A DNA stretch of 64,000 bases from Hamadaea sp. (GCF_013362815.1 NZ_JABFVK010000031.1:124001-188000); one strand, 5' to 3'. Counted from the first letter of the stretch, positions 23,680-34,187 are shown. Notes: generated by a model from the letters alone, not told the origin. Numbers and translations: made by a program.

Positions 23680-24417
23680 CTACGACATGTCGAAGTGTCC
23701 GCGGACGCGATCGCAGTGTCGACAGCGAAACGCGTAGAAGCCCCAGTCCGTATTCACAGTGGGGCTCGCGGGCATGTATTCCAACACCCAAGGCTGGGCG
23801 TCATCGAACACAACTAGGAATGTCGAGGCGAGGTCTCCATCGGAGTGCTGAGCGAGTTCCTGCTGGGACCATTCGCCGATGAACGTCATCGGACGCTGGC
23901 AGCAGAACAACCATTGCTCGCCTTGCCACGTGATGTACGTCGGGGTGCGTACAAGCTCCAGCAGAACTTCTGGATCGACGAGTACGCTCGTCCAGCCGTC
24001 CTCGGCCGGCACAGTGGCCAGACCACCTGCACTACTCAGCCCCGGCACGCCGTGCGTACGCCCGGCCACGGCGTCCTCCCAGCGCACCATGCCGAACTCG
24101 GTGTCTTTTGTGAACGCCGCCCGGCCCGCGCTCAGGCAGCTGGTGCATACCAGTTGATCTTCGGAAAGGGGATGGGCCGCGAGCGTGCGGCTGCATCGCG
24201 GACAGGAAGCCTCCGCGAGGCTGTGTGCGTCTGATGAGATGGCGGTCGGACTGCCGCAACCGTTGCACGTATGGATGACGGCCGTGCCGACCTCGAGCCG
24301 GAAGCACTTGGCCGCTTGCTGGGCGCAGACCGCGCAGCTACCGGCCCCTGCAAAGCCGGCGGCCGTGCTCAGATCGGCCGTGTACAGGGCAAAGGTGATC
24401 TCGGGCTCGGTCGGCAT
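23680..24417 (-). CDS. CbrC-family (UPF0167) zinc-ribbon-rich protein
   Basis: A 245-residue protein with three Cys-x2-Cys type pairs (CAVCAQQAAKC, CNGCGSP, CPRCSRTLAAHPLSEDQLVCTSC) and the family core FGMVRWEDAVAGRTHGVPGLSS, CCQRPMTFIGEWSQQELAQHS and FRCRHCDRVRGHFDMS. These are features of the CbrC/UPF0167 family; E. coli CbrC affects colicin E2 tolerance, but the biochemical role is unknown. ATG 24417 is chosen because the family start (PTEPEITFALY) follows it directly. Confidence 0.8.
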   Translation of the reverse strand: MPTEPEITFALYTADLSTAAGFAGAGSCAVCAQQAAKCFRLEVGTAVIHTCNGCGSPTAISSDAHSLAEASCPRCSRTLAAHPLSEDQLVCTSCLSAGRAAFTKDTEFGMVRWEDAVAGRTHGVPGLSSAGGLATVPAEDGWTSVLVDPEVLLELVRTPTYITWQGEQWLFCCQRPMTFIGEWSQQELAQHSDGDLASTFLVVFDDAQPWVLEYMPASPTVNTDWGFYAFRCRHCDRVRGHFDMS

Positions 24418-24460
24418 CGCCACACGGTACGCCGTACTTATCGACGGCGCGGGGCGTGGT

Positions 24461-24489
24461 GGAGGGGCCGCCGTGGCGACGACCCCTCC
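24461..24489 (-). terminator. Terminator after the xylanase gene
   Basis: GGAGGGG (24461-24467) pairs with CCCCTCC (24483-24489), a 7-bp stem with internal GC pairs, just past the GH10 stop on the minus strand. Confidence 0.5.
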
Positions 24490-24497
24490 GCTGAAAC

Positions 24498-26274
<1,777 letters not shown>

Positions 26275-27270
26275 TCAGGTGATCCGCTGGGGAGATTCCG
26301 GAACTTGCGGACTCGTCTCGGAAAGATTGCGGGCCATGTCCGCGATGCTCTGGGCGTGGATCGCGACAGTCCGGGGCGTCCCGGGGGACCGGCTCACGAC
26401 TGCTCGAACGTGCTTCTCGGCCTGACCGGCCAGCCCGTCGTAGATGGACACGAAGAGTTCGCGCGCCCGTGACCGAGGCCAGCCGGACGGCAGGAGCTCG
26501 GTCGGCAACTGCGGATCCAGCAACGGAATGCGCCGGTACGCGTCCATGATCTGCGTACGCGCTTGGACTGCCCCGGCACCCGTTATCTCGCCTCGGCGTA
26601 CTTGGGGCAGCAGTGGTCGCCACCGGCGGTCGAAGTGCTCGTAGTGCTCGGCGATGGCGGGCAGGTCCCATGCGTCGACTGGACTGCGGTTCGCGCCGAC
26701 GGCCAGCTCCGCCTGCCTGGCTCGAAAGACGGTCAGCGCACCGAACGCGACAGCGCCGAGACGTCGTTCGACCGTCGGGTTGATCTCGTCGGGCGACACC
26801 CACAGACCGTCATAGAGCGGCGCGAAGCCCAGCCATCGCAGCTCTGCGCGCAATGATCGGCGCTGTGCCCCCTGCTCCTCCGGCAGCGAGAAGGCCACCA
26901 GCGTCCAGGACCCGTCCCAGACGCGGTCGTGATCACCGAAGCGGGCGATCCAGGAACCCCCGGCCATCAGCTCACTCGCGGCCGCTGACGTCAGCCGGTG
27001 AGAGCTGTGCCGGCCGTCGCGGGTGCTCTCCAGTACGCCGCGGCGCGTCAGGCGGCTGAGCGCGGTGCGCGCAGCGCCGCCGCTGACGCCCGACTCGACG
27101 AGCAGCGCCACGATGGCGGCCGACGGTAGCCAGATGCGTTCGGGCAGCGTGTAGTCGGCGACAAGAGTTGCCGTGAGCGCCTGCGCCGAGCTGCCCTCCT
27201 GCCGCCGGGGCAGCCGCGACCCAGTCGCCGCATCGGGAAAGATCTCCTCGATCTGGAATGGACTGACCAC
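26275..27270 (-). CDS. PaaX-family transcriptional regulator
   Basis: A 331-residue regulator with an N-terminal wHTH (WLPSAAIVALLVESGVSGGAARTALSRLTRRGVLESTRDGRHSSHRLT) and the PaaX central and C-terminal domains (WDGSWTLVAFSLPEEQGAQRRSLRAELRWLGFAPLYDGLWVSP; later FVSIYDGLAGQAEKHVR). PaaX of E. coli represses phenylacetate catabolism and binds phenylacetyl-CoA; actinomycete paralogues control many pathways. GTG 27270 has GGAG at 5 nt; upstream frame is not conserved-looking. Located between the xylanase and the esterase genes. Confidence 0.87.
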   Translation of the reverse strand: MVSPFQIEEIFPDAATGSRLPRRQEGSSAQALTATLVADYTLPERIWLPSAAIVALLVESGVSGGAARTALSRLTRRGVLESTRDGRHSSHRLTSAAASELMAGGSWIARFGDHDRVWDGSWTLVAFSLPEEQGAQRRSLRAELRWLGFAPLYDGLWVSPDEINPTVERRLGAVAFGALTVFRARQAELAVGANRSPVDAWDLPAIAEHYEHFDRRWRPLLPQVRRGEITGAGAVQARTQIMDAYRRIPLLDPQLPTELLPSGWPRSRARELFVSIYDGLAGQAEKHVRAVVSRSPGTPRTVAIHAQSIADMARNLSETSPQVPESPQRIT

Positions 27271-27494
27271 GGCGACTCCGGCGCTGCGACGGATCGGCCC
27301 ACGACTTGGGCCGTGCCCATGATAGGTGCCGACCTCCGCATCCGGCAGCATCGATTGACAGTTCGGCGTCCGGCAGGCACACTGCCTGACATAAATCCTG
27401 AGTGGAGGCCGACCGCGTACGCGGGAGGGCCGGATCTCGGGAAATCCAGTCGGGGCCGGGCCGACCCGCAGACTGTTGCGATCGAGGAAGTGTC
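27271..27494. promoter_or_regulatory. Divergent promoter region, PaaX-like gene and esterase
   Basis: A TTGACA at 27355-27360 reads toward the esterase. Downstream lies a small palindrome CAGGCACACTGCCTG (27374-27388). A convincing -10 was not found. No coding frame is supported here. Confidence 0.4.
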
Positions 27495-28814
27495 ATGAGA
27501 CGAATGAGCACACCAGCCCGGCATCGATGGATCCTGGCCAGCCTGCTGACCTTGGCACTGGCCGGAGTGGTTCTGCTCGTGCCGCGGCTGGCGCAGGCCG
27601 GTCCGACGGCCGGCTGCGGCAAGGCGCCGACGCTCACCAGCGGAACCCGTTCGATCCAGAGCGGCGGTCAGAACCGCAGCTACATCCTGAGCATCCCCAG
27701 CGGCTACAACAACACCCACGCGTACCGGCTCATCTTCGGGCTGCACTGGCTCAACGGGACCGCCAACGACGTCGCCACCGGTGGGTCCGACGGAGCGACC
27801 TGGGCGTTCTACGGTCAGAAGCAGCTGTCGAACGGCAGCACGATCTTCGTCGCCCCGCAAGGCATCGACAACGGCTGGGCCAACACGAACGGCCGCGACA
27901 TCACCCTCGTCGACGACATCATCCGACTCGTCGAAGGCGACTTGTGTGTCGACACCAGCCAGGTCTTCGCCATGGGCTGGAGCTACGGCGGTTCGATGAG
28001 CTACGCCCTGGCCTGCGCCCGGCCCACCGTCTTCCGTGCAGTCGTGGTCTACTCCGGCGCGAACCTCAGCGGATGTAGCGGCGGAACGCAGCCGGTCGCG
28101 TACTTCGGCATCCACGGCACTCACGACAGCGTGCTCAACATCTCCAACGGACGATCGCTACGCGACACCTTCGTGCGAAACAACGGTTGTACGGCGCAGA
28201 GTCCCCGCGAGCCCGCCCAGGGCAGTCTCACGCACATCACCACCGCCTACAGTGGATGCCGGTCCGGCTATCCGGTCCAGTGGGCGGCGTTCGACGGCGA
28301 TCACACGCCCAGCCCCGTGGACGGCAGCACTTCAACTAGCGGTACGCGTACGTGGACGTCGGCCGAGGTGAACACCTTCCTCGCCCAGTTCCCCGCCAGC
28401 CCGTCACCGAGCAGCTCGCCGTCGTCCACCTCGTCGCCGTCGAGCAGCCCGTCGGCATCGACCAGCCCGTCGGCATCAGCCAGCGCATCGCCGAGCAGCT
28501 CCAGCAGCCCGAATCCGGCCGGGGCCTGCAGCGCCACCTATCGGACGATCAACTCGTGGCCGGGCGGCTTCCAGGGTGAAGTGACCGTCACTGCGGGCAA
28601 CGCGCCGATCAGGGGCTGGACCGTCCAGTGGACGCTGGCCAGCGGCCAGACCATCACCCAAGTCTGGAGCGCGACGCTTACCTCCTCCGGCTCGGCCGTG
28701 ACGATGCGGAACGTCGACTACAACGGCTCGCTGGCGACCAACGCGTCGACGACCTTCGGCTTCCTCGCCAACGGCAGCCCGTCGAACCCGTCGCTGACCT
28801 GCACCAGTCCCTGA
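27495..28814 (+). CDS. Secreted CE1/PHB-depolymerase-type esterase with CBM2
   Basis: A 439-residue enzyme: signal peptide ending RLAQA, esterase domain of the LpqC/feruloyl or acetylxylan esterase type (RSYILSIPSGYNNTHAYRLIFGLHWLNG, then nucleophile Ser163 in AMGWSYGGSMSYALACARP, and His in AFDGDHTPSP), a Ser/Pro/Ala linker of about 50 residues, and a C-terminal CBM2 (CSATYRTINSWPGGFQGEVTVTAGN, WTVQWTLASGQTITQVWSATLTSSGSAVTMRN). It probably removes acetyl or feruloyl groups from plant polysaccharide and binds cellulose or xylan. ATG 27495 has GAGG 7-8 nt ahead. Works with the nearby GH10 enzyme. Confidence 0.9.
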   Translation: MRRMSTPARHRWILASLLTLALAGVVLLVPRLAQAGPTAGCGKAPTLTSGTRSIQSGGQNRSYILSIPSGYNNTHAYRLIFGLHWLNGTANDVATGGSDGATWAFYGQKQLSNGSTIFVAPQGIDNGWANTNGRDITLVDDIIRLVEGDLCVDTSQVFAMGWSYGGSMSYALACARPTVFRAVVVYSGANLSGCSGGTQPVAYFGIHGTHDSVLNISNGRSLRDTFVRNNGCTAQSPREPAQGSLTHITTAYSGCRSGYPVQWAAFDGDHTPSPVDGSTSTSGTRTWTSAEVNTFLAQFPASPSPSSSPSSTSSPSSSPSASTSPSASASASPSSSSSPNPAGACSATYRTINSWPGGFQGEVTVTAGNAPIRGWTVQWTLASGQTITQVWSATLTSSGSAVTMRNVDYNGSLATNASTTFGFLANGSPSNPSLTCTSP

Positions 28815-28821
28815 TTTCCCA

Positions 28822-28860
28822 GCATGAGCCCCGGGCCGCCTGACGGCTCGGGGCTCATGC
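28822..28860 (+). terminator. Terminator after the esterase
   Basis: GCATGAGCCCCGGGCCG (28822-28838), loop CCTGA, CGGCTCGGGGCTCATGC (28844-28860): a 17-bp stem with one G-T mismatch, 8 nt after the stop. Confidence 0.85.
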
Positions 28861-28894
28861 CGCGCGGCGACCAGGTCAACGGCTGGCCTAGTTT

Positions 28895-28959
28895 TCCCTG
28901 CAGATCAGGGTTATGCATGCTTCCCGGGGCGCTTTTGGGCTGCGTAACCCTGATCTGCA
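28895..28959. repeat. Perfect 17-bp inverted repeat with 31-nt spacer
   Basis: CCTGCAGATCAGGGTTA (28895-28911) and its exact reverse complement TAACCCTGATCTGCAGG (28943-28959). The arms are less GC-rich than the surroundings and lie between a terminator and the nuclease gene, in no reading frame of support. It may be a folded mobile repeat, a site-specific recombination or protein-binding site, or a second hairpin. Only one copy is present in this window. Confidence 0.75.
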
Positions 28960-29146
28960 GGCATTATCGCGGAGGCGGCCGACGGTCAGATTCCCGGGCG
29001 ACGAACCGAATGTTCACCCAGACGTGACTGCGCGTTCGCAGCATGCACGATGTACGCCGACCGTCGTGCCTGGACACTTCCCTCAGCCCGCCGACACAAT
29101 TGGTGCGGGTCAATCCGTCACACCGACTCGGAGGGGTGTCTTGTCG
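28960..29146 (+). other. Intergenic upstream of the nuclease-like gene
   Basis: Contains GGAGGGG at 29130-29136 as ribosome site for the next gene. The region is in an open frame with that gene but lacks protein-like sequence. No clear promoter was found. Confidence 0.4.
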
Positions 29147-30586
29147 ATGAAACCCAAGTTCCGCGTGCTCACAAGGGTGGCCGTGGCCGCCGCCATGATG
29201 CTGGCAGCGGTCGTCACAACCCCGGCGGCACCTGCCGCCGCCGCGGTTCCTTCGCAGGGGTCGCCGACGCAGCTCGACGTCGGAAACTGGAACGTCGAGT
29301 GGTTCGGCTCGCCGGACTTCGGCCCGACGGACGAGGCGCTTCAGCAGCAGAACGTCCGCACCGTCATGGCAGGCGCCGACATGGACGTGTGGGGTCTGTC
29401 CGAGGTTGTCAGCACCTCGGCGTTCAACACACTCGTCGCCGGCATGCCCGGATACACCGGTGTCGTGGCCAACGACCCGATCGTAACGAACGGTGCGCAG
29501 TACTACTCGGACTTCGGCAACACCGAGCAGAAGGTCGCCCTCGTCTGGCGTTCCAGCGTGGCGAGCCTGGTGAGCGCGAAGGTCATCCTGACCAGCCAGA
29601 ACAGCAACTTCGCCGGCCGCCCGCCGGTCGAGTTCACGTTGCGCGGGACGTTCGACGGTGTCACGCGTGACCTCGTCTTCATCGTCCTGCACGCGAAGTC
29701 CGGCTCCACCCAGGATGCGTGGAACCTGCGTAACCCGGCATCGCAGGCCCTCAAGTCGTACCTCGACACGACCTACCCCACCCAGAACGTCTTCGTCATC
29801 GGCGACTGGAACGACGACGTCGACACCTCCATCACCTCCGGGAACGCTTCGCCCTACATCAACTTCGTGAACGACCCGGCGCGCTACACGTTCCCGACGC
29901 GGGCCTTGTCGCTCGCGGGCGTCCCGTCGACGGCCGGCTACCCGGACTTCATCGACCACCAGCTCATCACCAACGAGGTGCAGGCGAAGTACGTAGCCGG
30001 TTCGGCAACCGCCTTCCAGCCGCAGGCCTACATCCCGAACTACGCGACGACGACCAGCGACCATTACCCGGTGTTCGCTCGCTACAACTTCGTCATCGGT
30101 GGTGGTGGCGGCGGTGGAGCCGCCAACGTGATCATCAACGAAGTACTGGCCAACGAACCGGGCAGCAGCACCGCGGGGGAGGCGATCGAGATCGTGAACA
30201 TCGGCGGCACGTCGATCAGCATCGCCGGTTGGACCCTCCGCGACGGGTCCGCAGTGCGACACACGTTCGCGGCCGGCACGACGCTGCAGCCAGGCAAGGC
30301 GATCACCGTGTTCGGCGCGAGCGCCGGGATCCCCGGTGGCATCGTGGCCGTGCCCGCAAGCACCGGCGGCCTCAGCCTGTCCAACAGCGGCGACCAGGTG
30401 ATCCTGCAGGATTCGGCCGGAGCGACGGTCCAGTCGATGAGCTACACCTCGAGCCAGGCGGACACCGACGGGGTGTCCATCAACCGAAGCCCCGACGGCG
30501 CCGCGACCGGGGTCTGGGTCAAGCACAACACCATCAGCTCGCTGCCCCGCTCACCTGGCCAGCGCGCCGACGGCACTGTGTACTAA
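29147..30586 (+). CDS. Secreted endonuclease/exonuclease/phosphatase (EEP) protein with lamin-tail domain
   Basis: A 479-residue secreted protein. Signal peptide (MKPKFRVLTRVAVAAAMMLAAVVTTPAAPAAA); EEP domain (about 40-310) with GNWNVEWFG, WGLSEV (metal Glu), VFIVLHAKSG, FVIGDWNDDV and SDHYPVFARY (catalytic Asp-His); Gly-rich linker GGGGGGGA; lamin-tail domain (NVIINEVLANEPGSSTAGEAIEIVNIGGTSISIAGWTLRD). Related proteins are extracellular DNases or nuclease/phosphodiesterases. ATG 29147 lies 10 nt after GGAGGGG; a TTG two codons upstream (29141) is an alternative with 4-nt spacing. Confidence 0.85.
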   Translation: MKPKFRVLTRVAVAAAMMLAAVVTTPAAPAAAAVPSQGSPTQLDVGNWNVEWFGSPDFGPTDEALQQQNVRTVMAGADMDVWGLSEVVSTSAFNTLVAGMPGYTGVVANDPIVTNGAQYYSDFGNTEQKVALVWRSSVASLVSAKVILTSQNSNFAGRPPVEFTLRGTFDGVTRDLVFIVLHAKSGSTQDAWNLRNPASQALKSYLDTTYPTQNVFVIGDWNDDVDTSITSGNASPYINFVNDPARYTFPTRALSLAGVPSTAGYPDFIDHQLITNEVQAKYVAGSATAFQPQAYIPNYATTTSDHYPVFARYNFVIGGGGGGGAANVIINEVLANEPGSSTAGEAIEIVNIGGTSISIAGWTLRDGSAVRHTFAAGTTLQPGKAITVFGASAGIPGGIVAVPASTGGLSLSNSGDQVILQDSAGATVQSMSYTSSQADTDGVSINRSPDGAATGVWVKHNTISSLPRSPGQRADGTVY

Positions 30587-30597
30587 GCCTCGACGCA

Positions 30598-30633
30598 CTG
30601 CTCGGGCCGACCTCGAATGGTCGGCCCGAGCAG
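30598..30633. terminator. Bidirectional terminator
   Basis: CTGCTCGGGCCGACC (30598-30612), loop TCGAAT, GGTCGGCCCGAGCAG (30619-30633): a perfect 15-bp stem between the converging EEP gene and the next minus-strand gene. Confidence 0.85.
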
Positions 30634-30682
30634 CCCTGCGGGGGTCAGTGCGCCGTCCTCGCAGGAGCAGCCGAAGGTGCGT

Positions 30683-31201
30683 TCACGCGCCGGTGACCCG
30701 AGCCTCGGGGGGCACCCATGTACGCGGGGACGGCCGCTCGGCGTCGGGCTCCTCATCGACGAGGCCGACTGCGTACGGCAGGACGCGCAGCTCGTACCGG
30801 CGGCCGTCGTGCGATTCCACCGCGGCCATCTCGCCGAGTATCTCGATCAGCCGCCGACGCTGCGGCTCCGACAGTTCGTCCAGGTAGCCGACACAGCTTT
30901 CCTCGAGTTTCACCGCGACATGGAGGTCGACTTCGGCCTCGTCACAGGTGTCCAGCCACCACAACACGTCGGCGAAGAGGCCGGCGGCGGTTGTCACATC
31001 CGCCGGGTCAGGGTCGCCGGACGCGAGCCGGCTTCGCTGTTCGGTGCGCAGACCCGCAAGCACCCACTCGACGCTCCGCTGGATCGACGTCACGGCGTTC
31101 GGGTCCACCTCCTCGGCCGGGTAGTCCTCCAGCCAGGTGAGCAGGTCGGCGACGACCCCGTAGAGCTGGTGGGCGAGCGCGACGTCGTCATCGGTGCTCA
31201 T
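30683..31201 (-). CDS. Hypothetical acidic helical protein
   Basis: A 172-residue soluble protein, predicted mostly alpha-helical and acidic (ALAHQLYGVVADLLTWLEDYPAEEVD, AGLFADVLWWLDTCDEAEVDLHVAVKLEESCVGYLDELSEPQRRRLIEILGEMAAVE). No motif recognised. Its codon pattern and composition are coding-like. ATG 31201 lacks a close Shine-Dalgarno. It is 22 nt downstream of the lectin-like gene on the same strand and might be co-transcribed with it. Confidence 0.65.
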   Translation of the reverse strand: MSTDDDVALAHQLYGVVADLLTWLEDYPAEEVDPNAVTSIQRSVEWVLAGLRTEQRSRLASGDPDPADVTTAAGLFADVLWWLDTCDEAEVDLHVAVKLEESCVGYLDELSEPQRRRLIEILGEMAAVESHDGRRYELRVLPYAVGLVDEEPDAERPSPRTWVPPEARVTGA

Positions 31202-31223
31202 GGTCGGAGAGGATACTCCCAGG

Positions 31224-31811
31224 TCAACCCTGGGCGGTGTTGCTCGCCCACACGGCGGTGTAGGTGTTGTAGACGGCGTTGTACTGGTAGATCACCAGAT
31301 TGCCGTCCGTCTGCAGCGCCAGGTGCCGCCGCGTCGCGCAGCAGGTGTTCGTCGCGCGTACGGCCTCTCCGCCGGCCCAGGTGTAGCTGACCAGATTGCC
31401 GTCGAAGCCCTGGAAGTACGCGTAGAACGGCTTCGAGGTCGAGGTGCCGGGCAGGTAGCACAGGCACCACAGCGCGACGCCGTCCGGCCGGAGCAACCTG
31501 AGATCACCGTCGCTCTGCTCCAGCGTGTACGGGCCGATCTGGCAGTAGTCGCCCTCGGCGAACACCGCGTCGCTGATGAGGATCGAGCGTACCCAGAAGA
31601 ACGGATCCTTGTACTGGACGAAACTGTGCCAGTCGCCTTTGAGGTGCAGCTTGCAACTGGCGTCGGGACCGAGGCCGAAGGTCTGCGCGGTGTCGTATCC
31701 GTAGGGCAGACCGGTCGGCACGGCCGCGGCCGGCGTTCCCGTGGTGGCCAGCGTGCTCACGGCTAGGGCGAGGACCACGGAAGCTGAGGCGATCAGGCGG
31801 GACAAGCGCAT
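31224..31811 (-). CDS. Secreted bulb-type (B-)lectin domain protein
   Basis: A 195-residue precursor with signal peptide (MRLSRLIASASVVLALAVSTLATTGTPAAA) and a beta-prism II region. LRLLRPDGVALWCL, GFDGNLVSYTW and HLALQTDGNLVIYQYNAVYNTYTAVWASNT are forms of the mannose-binding QxDxNxVxY repeat (DGNLVIY is the clearest copy; several ligand residues are altered). A cell-surface or secreted carbohydrate-binding role is likely. ATG 31811 has GGAG at 5 nt; the in-frame ATG five codons upstream does not. Confidence 0.78.
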   Translation of the reverse strand: MRLSRLIASASVVLALAVSTLATTGTPAAAVPTGLPYGYDTAQTFGLGPDASCKLHLKGDWHSFVQYKDPFFWVRSILISDAVFAEGDYCQIGPYTLEQSDGDLRLLRPDGVALWCLCYLPGTSTSKPFYAYFQGFDGNLVSYTWAGGEAVRATNTCCATRRHLALQTDGNLVIYQYNAVYNTYTAVWASNTAQG

Positions 31812-31909
31812 GCGATCTCCTTCCATTGAGGACGGACGTTGCTCGCATACTAGTGCGGCGGCGTCCTCGCGGGACGTCCATCGAGCGCGACGGCCGTACG
31901 ATCGGGCGC

Positions 31910-32119
31910 ATGAATGACATGTCCGCCTACACGTTTGTGCTCAAGCTGATCGGCACCGTAAGTGTTGTCGGCGGCTTGTTGACCTTCGTCAGTACGCTCG
32001 ACACGACTGAATATCGGGATGGATTCGTCGGTCTGGCCTTCGTGCTGTTCGGGCTGCTCCTCCGCATCGAGGCATCCGTGATCCGACTCAGCGAGCGTCG
32101 AGCCAGTGATGACTCGTAA
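31910..32119 (+). CDS. Small two-helix membrane protein
   Basis: A 69-residue protein with two predicted TM helices (YTFVLKLIGTVSVVGGLLTFVST and GFVGLAFVLFGLLLRIEASVI) and a charged C-terminus. No family recognised. ATG 31910 is the first start followed by membrane-like sequence; Shine-Dalgarno is weak. A terminator follows. Confidence 0.6.
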   Translation: MNDMSAYTFVLKLIGTVSVVGGLLTFVSTLDTTEYRDGFVGLAFVLFGLLLRIEASVIRLSERRASDDS

Positions 32120-32137
32120 ACAGTGCGTGCACGGGGA

Positions 32138-32166
32138 GGGCCGGGCGATCATCGACCGCCCGGCCC
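32138..32166. terminator. Bidirectional terminator
   Basis: GGGCCGGGCG (32138-32147), loop ATCATCGAC, CGCCCGGCCC (32157-32166), extended by an ACGGGG/CCCCGT-like outer stem. Lies between the small membrane gene and the converging nucleotidase gene. Confidence 0.75.
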
Positions 32167-32187
32167 CGTTGTCACTCCATGAGCGGG

Positions 32188-33978
32188 TCAGAAGACCGGT
32201 ACGCCTTCGCGTACCAGCCGCCAGTTCGGCTGGAAGAACTCGGCCGGGTTGATGGAACCCTTGGCCTGCGCCCAGTCGATGAGCAGCTGGCGGATCTCCT
32301 TCTGCTCGTTGTAGACCTGGGTCTTCACGATGCCGGGGAAGTTGCCGCCACCGCTGCGGCGGTAGTTGTTCACCGCGATGACGAACTGGTCGCCGTCGGC
32401 CACCGGGGTGTCGCTGCCCGCGTGGGTCAGCTTGGTGATGCGCTGGCCGATCGGCTTGCTGATGTCGATGTCGTAGTCGACGCCGGACAGTGTGTCGTAG
32501 TTGTAGTCCGGCACCGCTGGGTCGTTGATCGTCTCCGGGTCGACCGGCGCGCCGGCGGCCAGGGTGCGGAAGTACTTCGCCGAGTACTCGAGGTACGCAC
32601 GAACCTCGGCTCCGCTGATCAGCACGGCCTCAAGGGTGTTGTCGTAGATGTAGAGACCGGCGACGTCCTTGATCTTAACGTCGCCCGCCGGGAAGACCGC
32701 GGTGCGGCTGAACGGGGCCGCGATCGACAGGACCGGCAGGATGGCGTACTGCGTGGAGGAAAGCGCGGCCACGACGGTGTCGGTCTGGACCTTGTTGATG
32801 TAGTCCAGAATGGGCGTGTCCTTGTAGCGGGACTCGGCCGCGGACAGCTCCACTACCGACTGGGCGACGACCTGATTGACGTACGCCACGGTCTTGTTGT
32901 GCTGCGCGCGGACCGCGTCCAATACTGCGGGGTCCTCGACGACCGTGTTCGTGTTGAGCATGGTGGAGCGCTTACTCGTGACGCGCCAGACGCCGCGCTC
33001 GCGGGTGAGCGTGAAGTCCATCCGGGTCAGGCGCTGGCCCCACTTCGACGGCTCGGAAAGCAGGACCTCCTCGCCGGTGATGTCGTTGGTGACGAAACGC
33101 TGGACGACCTCGTTGTGCGCGTGGCCGAACAGGATCGCGTCGATGTCCGGTACCTGCTGCGCGATCAGCGCGGCCGGGTTCTCGTTCGGCAGCTCCGGGC
33201 CGTAGCTGGACTTCCCGCTGTCACCGCCGTGGGCGGACACCAGCACGATGTCCGCGCCCCGCGCACGCATGATGGGAACCCACTTCAGAGCCGTGGCGAC
33301 CATGTCGCGGAATTCCAGCTTGCCCTCGACATTGCCCCTGTCCCAGATCGCGACACCCGGGTTGGTCAGGCCGAGGATCCCGACCCGCAGGGTCGGTGCG
33401 TCTTCGCCGAGCGAGACCTTCTTGATCACATACGGCTGGTACGCGGGCTGCCCGGTAGCGGCGTCGACGGCGTTGGCCGCCAGCGCCGGGAAGCCGAGCT
33501 GGCGGATCCACAGGTCCAGCAGCGGGAGACCGTAGTTGAACTCGTGGTTGCCGAGTGTGACGGCGTCGTAGTCGATCACGTTCATCGACCGGGCCATCGG
33601 GTGCGTCTCACCGGTCGACGTGATCGGCTCCTGTTTGGCGTAGTACGTCGCCAGCGGGGTGCCCTGGATCGTGTCGCCGGCGTCCAGCACCAGTGTCGCC
33701 TTGTCGCCACGCTCGGCCCGGATCTGGTTGACCAGCGTGGCCAGCTTCGCTACGCCGACGTCGTTGTGCGCGCTGTCGTCGTATTCCTTATCCTTGTAGT
33801 AGTCCCAGTTGTAGACATTGCCGTGGATGTCCGACGTGCCGAGCAGGGTGAGGTCCCAGCTCTTGGTCTTCGACGATCCGGCGTACGCCGGGGCGGCGCC
33901 GACGACGGGGACCGCCGCGACCGCTGCCGCGGCAGCGAGAACCTGACGCCGGGACGGGCCGGAAGAGGGATTCTTCAT
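32188..33978 (-). CDS. Tat-exported 5'-nucleotidase / 2',3'-cyclic phosphodiesterase family protein
   Basis: A 596-residue protein. Tat signal SRRQVLAAAAAVAAVPVVGAAPAYA; metallophosphatase domain with LLGTSDIHGNVYNW, LVLDAGDTIQGTPLA, DAVTLGNHEFNYG, VLVSAHGG and ILFGHAHNEV (all metal ligands visible); C-terminal 5'-nucleotidase domain with the substrate-clamping stretch SGAEVRAYLEYSAKYF, YDTLSGVDYDID and VNNYRRSGGGNFPG. UshA/YfkN-like enzymes hydrolyse nucleotides outside the cell to feed nucleosides and phosphate. ATG 33978 has AAAGG upstream. Single-gene unit facing the ArsR/MFS pair. Confidence 0.93.
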   Translation of the reverse strand: MKNPSSGPSRRQVLAAAAAVAAVPVVGAAPAYAGSSKTKSWDLTLLGTSDIHGNVYNWDYYKDKEYDDSAHNDVGVAKLATLVNQIRAERGDKATLVLDAGDTIQGTPLATYYAKQEPITSTGETHPMARSMNVIDYDAVTLGNHEFNYGLPLLDLWIRQLGFPALAANAVDAATGQPAYQPYVIKKVSLGEDAPTLRVGILGLTNPGVAIWDRGNVEGKLEFRDMVATALKWVPIMRARGADIVLVSAHGGDSGKSSYGPELPNENPAALIAQQVPDIDAILFGHAHNEVVQRFVTNDITGEEVLLSEPSKWGQRLTRMDFTLTRERGVWRVTSKRSTMLNTNTVVEDPAVLDAVRAQHNKTVAYVNQVVAQSVVELSAAESRYKDTPILDYINKVQTDTVVAALSSTQYAILPVLSIAAPFSRTAVFPAGDVKIKDVAGLYIYDNTLEAVLISGAEVRAYLEYSAKYFRTLAAGAPVDPETINDPAVPDYNYDTLSGVDYDIDISKPIGQRITKLTHAGSDTPVADGDQFVIAVNNYRRSGGGNFPGIVKTQVYNEQKEIRQLLIDWAQAKGSINPAEFFQPNWRLVREGVPVF

Positions 33979-34140
33979 TGCGCGCCTTTCCTTGACGATC
34001 TTCACGCTCGTAGCGCTATCGCACCCTAACGAGAGATCAGAAGTCCCGCGACCTCGGCCTCGACCGGTCGCTCGCCGGTCACCGTACGGTCGATCACGAG
34101 TTACCACTTCTTCATGACGACCGGGGTTCGGGAGCCGTGT

Positions 34141-34184
34141 ATCAAGACATCTTGATTTAGGATCCTGAATCAAGATATGTTGAG
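34141..34184. promoter_or_regulatory. Overlapping ArsR-type operators and leaderless promoter
   Basis: Three related dyads share ATCAAG/CTTGAT half-sites: ATCAAGACATCTTGAT (34141-34156), a 24-bp dyad centred on AGGATCCT (34151-34174), and ATCAAGATATGTTGAG (34169-34184). -35 TTGATT (34152-34157) and -10 TATGTT (34176-34181) are embedded, placing the transcription start at or next to the GTG 34188. Confidence 0.75.
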
Positions 34185-34187
34185 TAA

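Noticed and set aside
28895-28959. Interpretation of the 17-bp inverted repeat as ends of an insertion sequence
   Set aside because: The 31-nt spacer holds no transposase and there is no target-site duplication beyond the arms.
32179-34029. Long plus-strand open frame (616 codons) opposite the 5'-nucleotidase gene
   Set aside because: Its translation is Arg/Val/Asp-rich with no domains; it is the mirror of a GC-rich coding strand. The minus-strand 5'-nucleotidase has complete motifs and a Tat signal.
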